Shown one piece after another: positions 11,036 through 13,379 of a stretch of DNA of 13,379 nt; the stretch's first letter is position 1; each line of letters begins with the position of its first letter. The DNA is from DASPJQ01 sp035299065. GTDB lineage: Bacteria; Bacteroidota; Bacteroidia; Flavobacteriales_D; UBA2798. The notes under the pieces were generated by a model, which saw only the letters and a program-made list of their open reading frames with translations, did not search any database and was not told the origin of the DNA. Location: contig DATGXI010000093.1 in the NCBI GenBank assembly GCA_035299065.1, positions 1-13,379 of the forward strand, written 5' to 3'. Both the position numbers and the translations under genes were made by a program.

Positions 11036-13379
11036 TTAGTTGATGATTACTTTGCTCACATTTAAAAAATCAGCATTTCCCGTTTCAATAAAGTAAATGC
11101 CTGTTTCAATTCCTTCAAGAGAAATGGTAGCAGTGTTTGAAATAAAGGTAGTTTGTTTCACCACCCGTCCGGCAGCATCTTTAATCATAACAGTACATTC
11201 CCCTTCGTAGTTCCCAACCAATACAGTTATGTTGTCATGAGCCGGATTCGGAAATACAGTAGTTGTAACGCCTGTATGGTTTTCATCAATATCGGTAATC
11301 ATGCTTTTTGTTCTTAAATTTGAACGTGATGTGCTTATGCCGGCTCGTGTTGGTGTGCAGGTAATTCCCCATACAGTGCGCACGTACCATTGCCCATTTG
11401 GCCAGGTTGAATAAGTTGGATCACTTAATATTTGTTGTGTTCCGGCAGTGGTTCCTATCACATTCCAAACTCCGGTTCCATTATCATCGCGTAACAATTC
11501 AAAAGTGGTTACAGGGTTGGCGCTAGATTCAATTTCATACAGGTTCCAGGTAAAATCACCAAGTCCGTTTTCAGTTACATACAACGTATTGTGGTAATTG
11601 CTTTTTAAGCTTTCTGTGCCACAGGTGTCAACCGCTGTTATTTTATAGCGCTTGGTCGTTATATTCGGATTGGCTCCGTAATCATGATATTCGCTCAAGC
11701 TATCGTACGGAACTGAACCAACCGCTGTATAAATATTGGTAACGTCTTCGCGGTAAATTACAAAGTGACTAATGCCGCTAAACGCTGACTTATCCCAGTA
11801 AATAATATTGTGTGTTGATAGTGAGTCAACGGTCACCATACAAATCTCAGGGGTTACCGGAATATCTTTGATAGTTACATTTACAGTATCAGAAATTTTG
11901 GCGCAGCCGTCTGTTTCAGTTCCTATAACCCAATAATTACCGGTAGCAGTTGCATTGATTGAACCGGTTGTTTCATTTGTAGGTTGCCAGCTATATGAGC
12001 TGAATGGTGATGAAAGAGTAAGTGGTACTGATGAACCGTTGCAGGCAATGACCGATGACTCAACAATATTTGGCGCAGCATTGTCACAATACTTAAGAAG
12101 AGTAATGTCCTCTTTTAAACCTGGTGACATTTTGCTGGTTCCACTTACATAAATACGGTTTTGAAATAAATTTAAACAGGTAGTTGTTCCATTTCCGTTG
12201 TACGTTGGTTCAAATAACTGGCTCCAAACCTGATTTCCGCTGCTGTTCAATTTCAACGTAAGTAGTTTTGTTTCGCTGGTTGAAGTGGTTAACTGCCTAA
12301 AAATGCTGCCTGCTACAATGTAATTTCCATCTACATCCTGTTCAATGTTGCTGAACTTATCACTGGGTGCAGTGGTATACGGATCAGGATTTATGTATTC
12401 CCAAACCAAATTTCCATTGGTGTCAAACTTTTTGGCCACGGGGCGTATAGGATTTAAGCTCATTGGAGGTGTAAAAAATCCGGCTGTTAACACTTCATTA
12501 GAGGATCCTATTGACATTCCGGCAAGTGATTCGCTTCTGTCACTGCCCGTACCATTGAATATTTTATTGAAAACAACGGTTCCTGTTGTTTTATCAAATT
12601 TGGCTATAAGCAACGCATTGTTTCCGTCAGTTTTCTTGACAGTTGTTCCAATTACCACATCGCCACTGTTGTCCAGCAAAAGCACCTGTGCAGGAAAACT
12701 TGACGACATTGAGTCGTAGCCACCAATCATAGTTCCCCAAATACGGTTTCCGGCATTGTCAATTTTCTCAACATACAGTTTAGATCCTGACGGAAATCCT
12801 GATTTAGTTCCCAGTGCATATAAATTACCTGTATTGTCAGGAATGGTTTTATACAACGTGGTATAAGATGTTATTGAAGCAGGAATAATAGGTGTTGTCC
12901 AAATTACCGTATTCATAAAACCAAACTTGGTAATATCAAAATTATCACGCGCTGTAAAGTTAGGTCCCGAAACAAACGAATTACCACTTAAATCGCACGA
13001 AAAACCATTTTGTTGCTGCGTGCCCAATGGAGTGTTGTAAAGTATATTCCCGTTGTTGTCAAGCTTTACAATGTTGGCCTGGTTGGCCGCGTTAACGGTA
13101 TACGCAAAATAATTATCTGAACCATCTTTTCCATATCCGTAAATTTTATCAAAACTTACCCCCATGTCCAATTGGGTATGCCACAATGTTGAGCCGTTGG
13201 CGTGGTATTTCGCAATAGAGAGATCTAAAAAAGTAATGCTGTTATAACTGCTGCCAAAATGTACCAGGTTTCCGCCCGCATCCATAATTGATCCATTTGA
13301 AATATCCTGTTCACTCACCTGGTCATTAAATATACCATTCCATAAAAATAACCCGGTTGAATTGTATTTTGATAAAAAA
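11036..13379 (-). CDS. T9SS-exported beta-propeller (SBBP/PQQ-like) protein with C-terminal sorting domain, N-terminus outside window
   Basis: At least 780 residues of a large secreted or surface-attached protein. The minus-strand frame stays open to the window edge: upstream of a GTG at 13318 it continues as KYNSTGLFLWNGIFNDQ, in the same repeat pattern, so that GTG is internal and the gene is truncated by the window. Residues about 1-430 contain around eight repeats of the form K-x-D-x-x-G-N-x-x-W (KIDNAGNRIWGT, KFDTNGNLVWEY, KLNSSGNQVWSQ), alternating with D-x-x-G-N-x-hydrophobic-x-x-G (DNTGNLYALG, DVDGNYIVAG), as in SBBP/PQQ-type propellers. A Cys-containing Ig-like region (about 435-505), a fibronectin-III-like region (about 510-600) and another beta domain (about 600-685) follow. 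The end is a type-A T9SS sorting domain (about 698-780: TVFPNPAHDNITVLV, MIKDAAGRVVKQ, GIYFIETG and KVIIN). Export by the PorU/PorV machinery is expected. No catalytic site is visible; an adhesin or structural role is inferred. Confidence 0.92.
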   Translation of the reverse strand, partial: FLSKYNSTGLFLWNGIFNDQVSEQDISNGSIMDAGGNLVHFGSSYNSITFLDLSIAKYHANGSTLWHTQLDMGVSFDKIYGYGKDGSDNYFAYTVNAANQANIVKLDNNGNILYNTPLGTQQQNGFSCDLSGNSFVSGPNFTARDNFDITKFGFMNTVIWTTPIIPASITSYTTLYKTIPDNTGNLYALGTKSGFPSGSKLYVEKIDNAGNRIWGTMIGGYDSMSSSFPAQVLLLDNSGDVVIGTTVKKTDGNNALLIAKFDKTTGTVVFNKIFNGTGSDRSESLAGMSIGSSNEVLTAGFFTPPMSLNPIRPVAKKFDTNGNLVWEYINPDPYTTAPSDKFSNIEQDVDGNYIVAGSIFRQLTTSTSETKLLTLKLNSSGNQVWSQLFEPTYNGNGTTTCLNLFQNRIYVSGTSKMSPGLKEDITLLKYCDNAAPNIVESSVIACNGSSVPLTLSSPFSSYSWQPTNETTGSINATATGNYWVIGTETDGCAKISDTVNVTIKDIPVTPEICMVTVDSLSTHNIIYWDKSAFSGISHFVIYREDVTNIYTAVGSVPYDSLSEYHDYGANPNITTKRYKITAVDTCGTESLKSNYHNTLYVTENGLGDFTWNLYEIESSANPVTTFELLRDDNGTGVWNVIGTTAGTQQILSDPTYSTWPNGQWYVRTVWGITCTPTRAGISTSRSNLRTKSMITDIDENHTGVTTTVFPNPAHDNITVLVGNYEGECTVMIKDAAGRVVKQTTFISNTATISLEGIETGIYFIETGNADFLNVSKVIIN

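Overview
The window is most likely chromosomal DNA from a member of the phylum Bacteroidota. The evidence is a C-terminal type IX secretion (T9SS) sorting domain on the last protein, a LytS-type kinase paired with a LytTR regulator, a TonB-family gene followed by folC (a neighbourhood I recall from this phylum), and promoter-like elements of the Bacteroidota TTTG / TAnnTTTG type. No genus can be named from sequence alone. There is no rRNA, tRNA, CRISPR array, insertion sequence, integrase or phage gene that I can see. The coding content is ordinary chromosomal housekeeping and envelope functions.

Layout. Bases 1-1940 on the plus strand form a tight transcription unit: the tail of an unrecognised protein, a LytS-type membrane histidine kinase whose ATG directly follows that gene's stop, and a LytTR response regulator joined to the kinase by an ATGA overlap. 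Next is a small secreted Spy/CpxP-like protein (2100-2579), then a two-way terminator shared with a convergent short-chain acyl-CoA dehydrogenase (2681-3823, minus). That gene is divergent from anmK (3890-4936), and their predicted promoters abut and interlock. A 368-bp gene-free stretch leads to an orphan TonB-like protein (5305-6069) with its own terminator. A repeat-filled 0.5-kb gap leads into folC (6598-7917). A second, different tandem repeat array separates folC from the L-2-hydroxyglutarate oxidase gene lhgO (8129-9349). A 491-residue lipoprotein of unknown role (9495-10970) converges on a large T9SS-exported beta-propeller protein (11036 to beyond 13379, minus), with a shared terminator between them.

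The genes suggest an envelope-centred but not single-pathway region: signal transduction (LytS/LytTR), periplasmic chaperone-like and TonB energy-coupling proteins, cell-wall recycling (AnmK), folate polyglutamylation (FolC), acyl-CoA and 2-hydroxyglutarate oxidation, and cell-surface export.

The signal not explained by genes is in the intergenic DNA. Three long gaps, and the gap after the LytTR gene, each hold a different family of short 'phrase' repeats built on a roughly 7-bp or 9-bp period. Two of these families reach into the neighbouring genes: one lies inside the N-terminal codons of the folC reading frame, and the lhgO GTG start codon sits in a sequence like the core of the other. Whether these are neutral slippage products or functional elements cannot be decided from one window.
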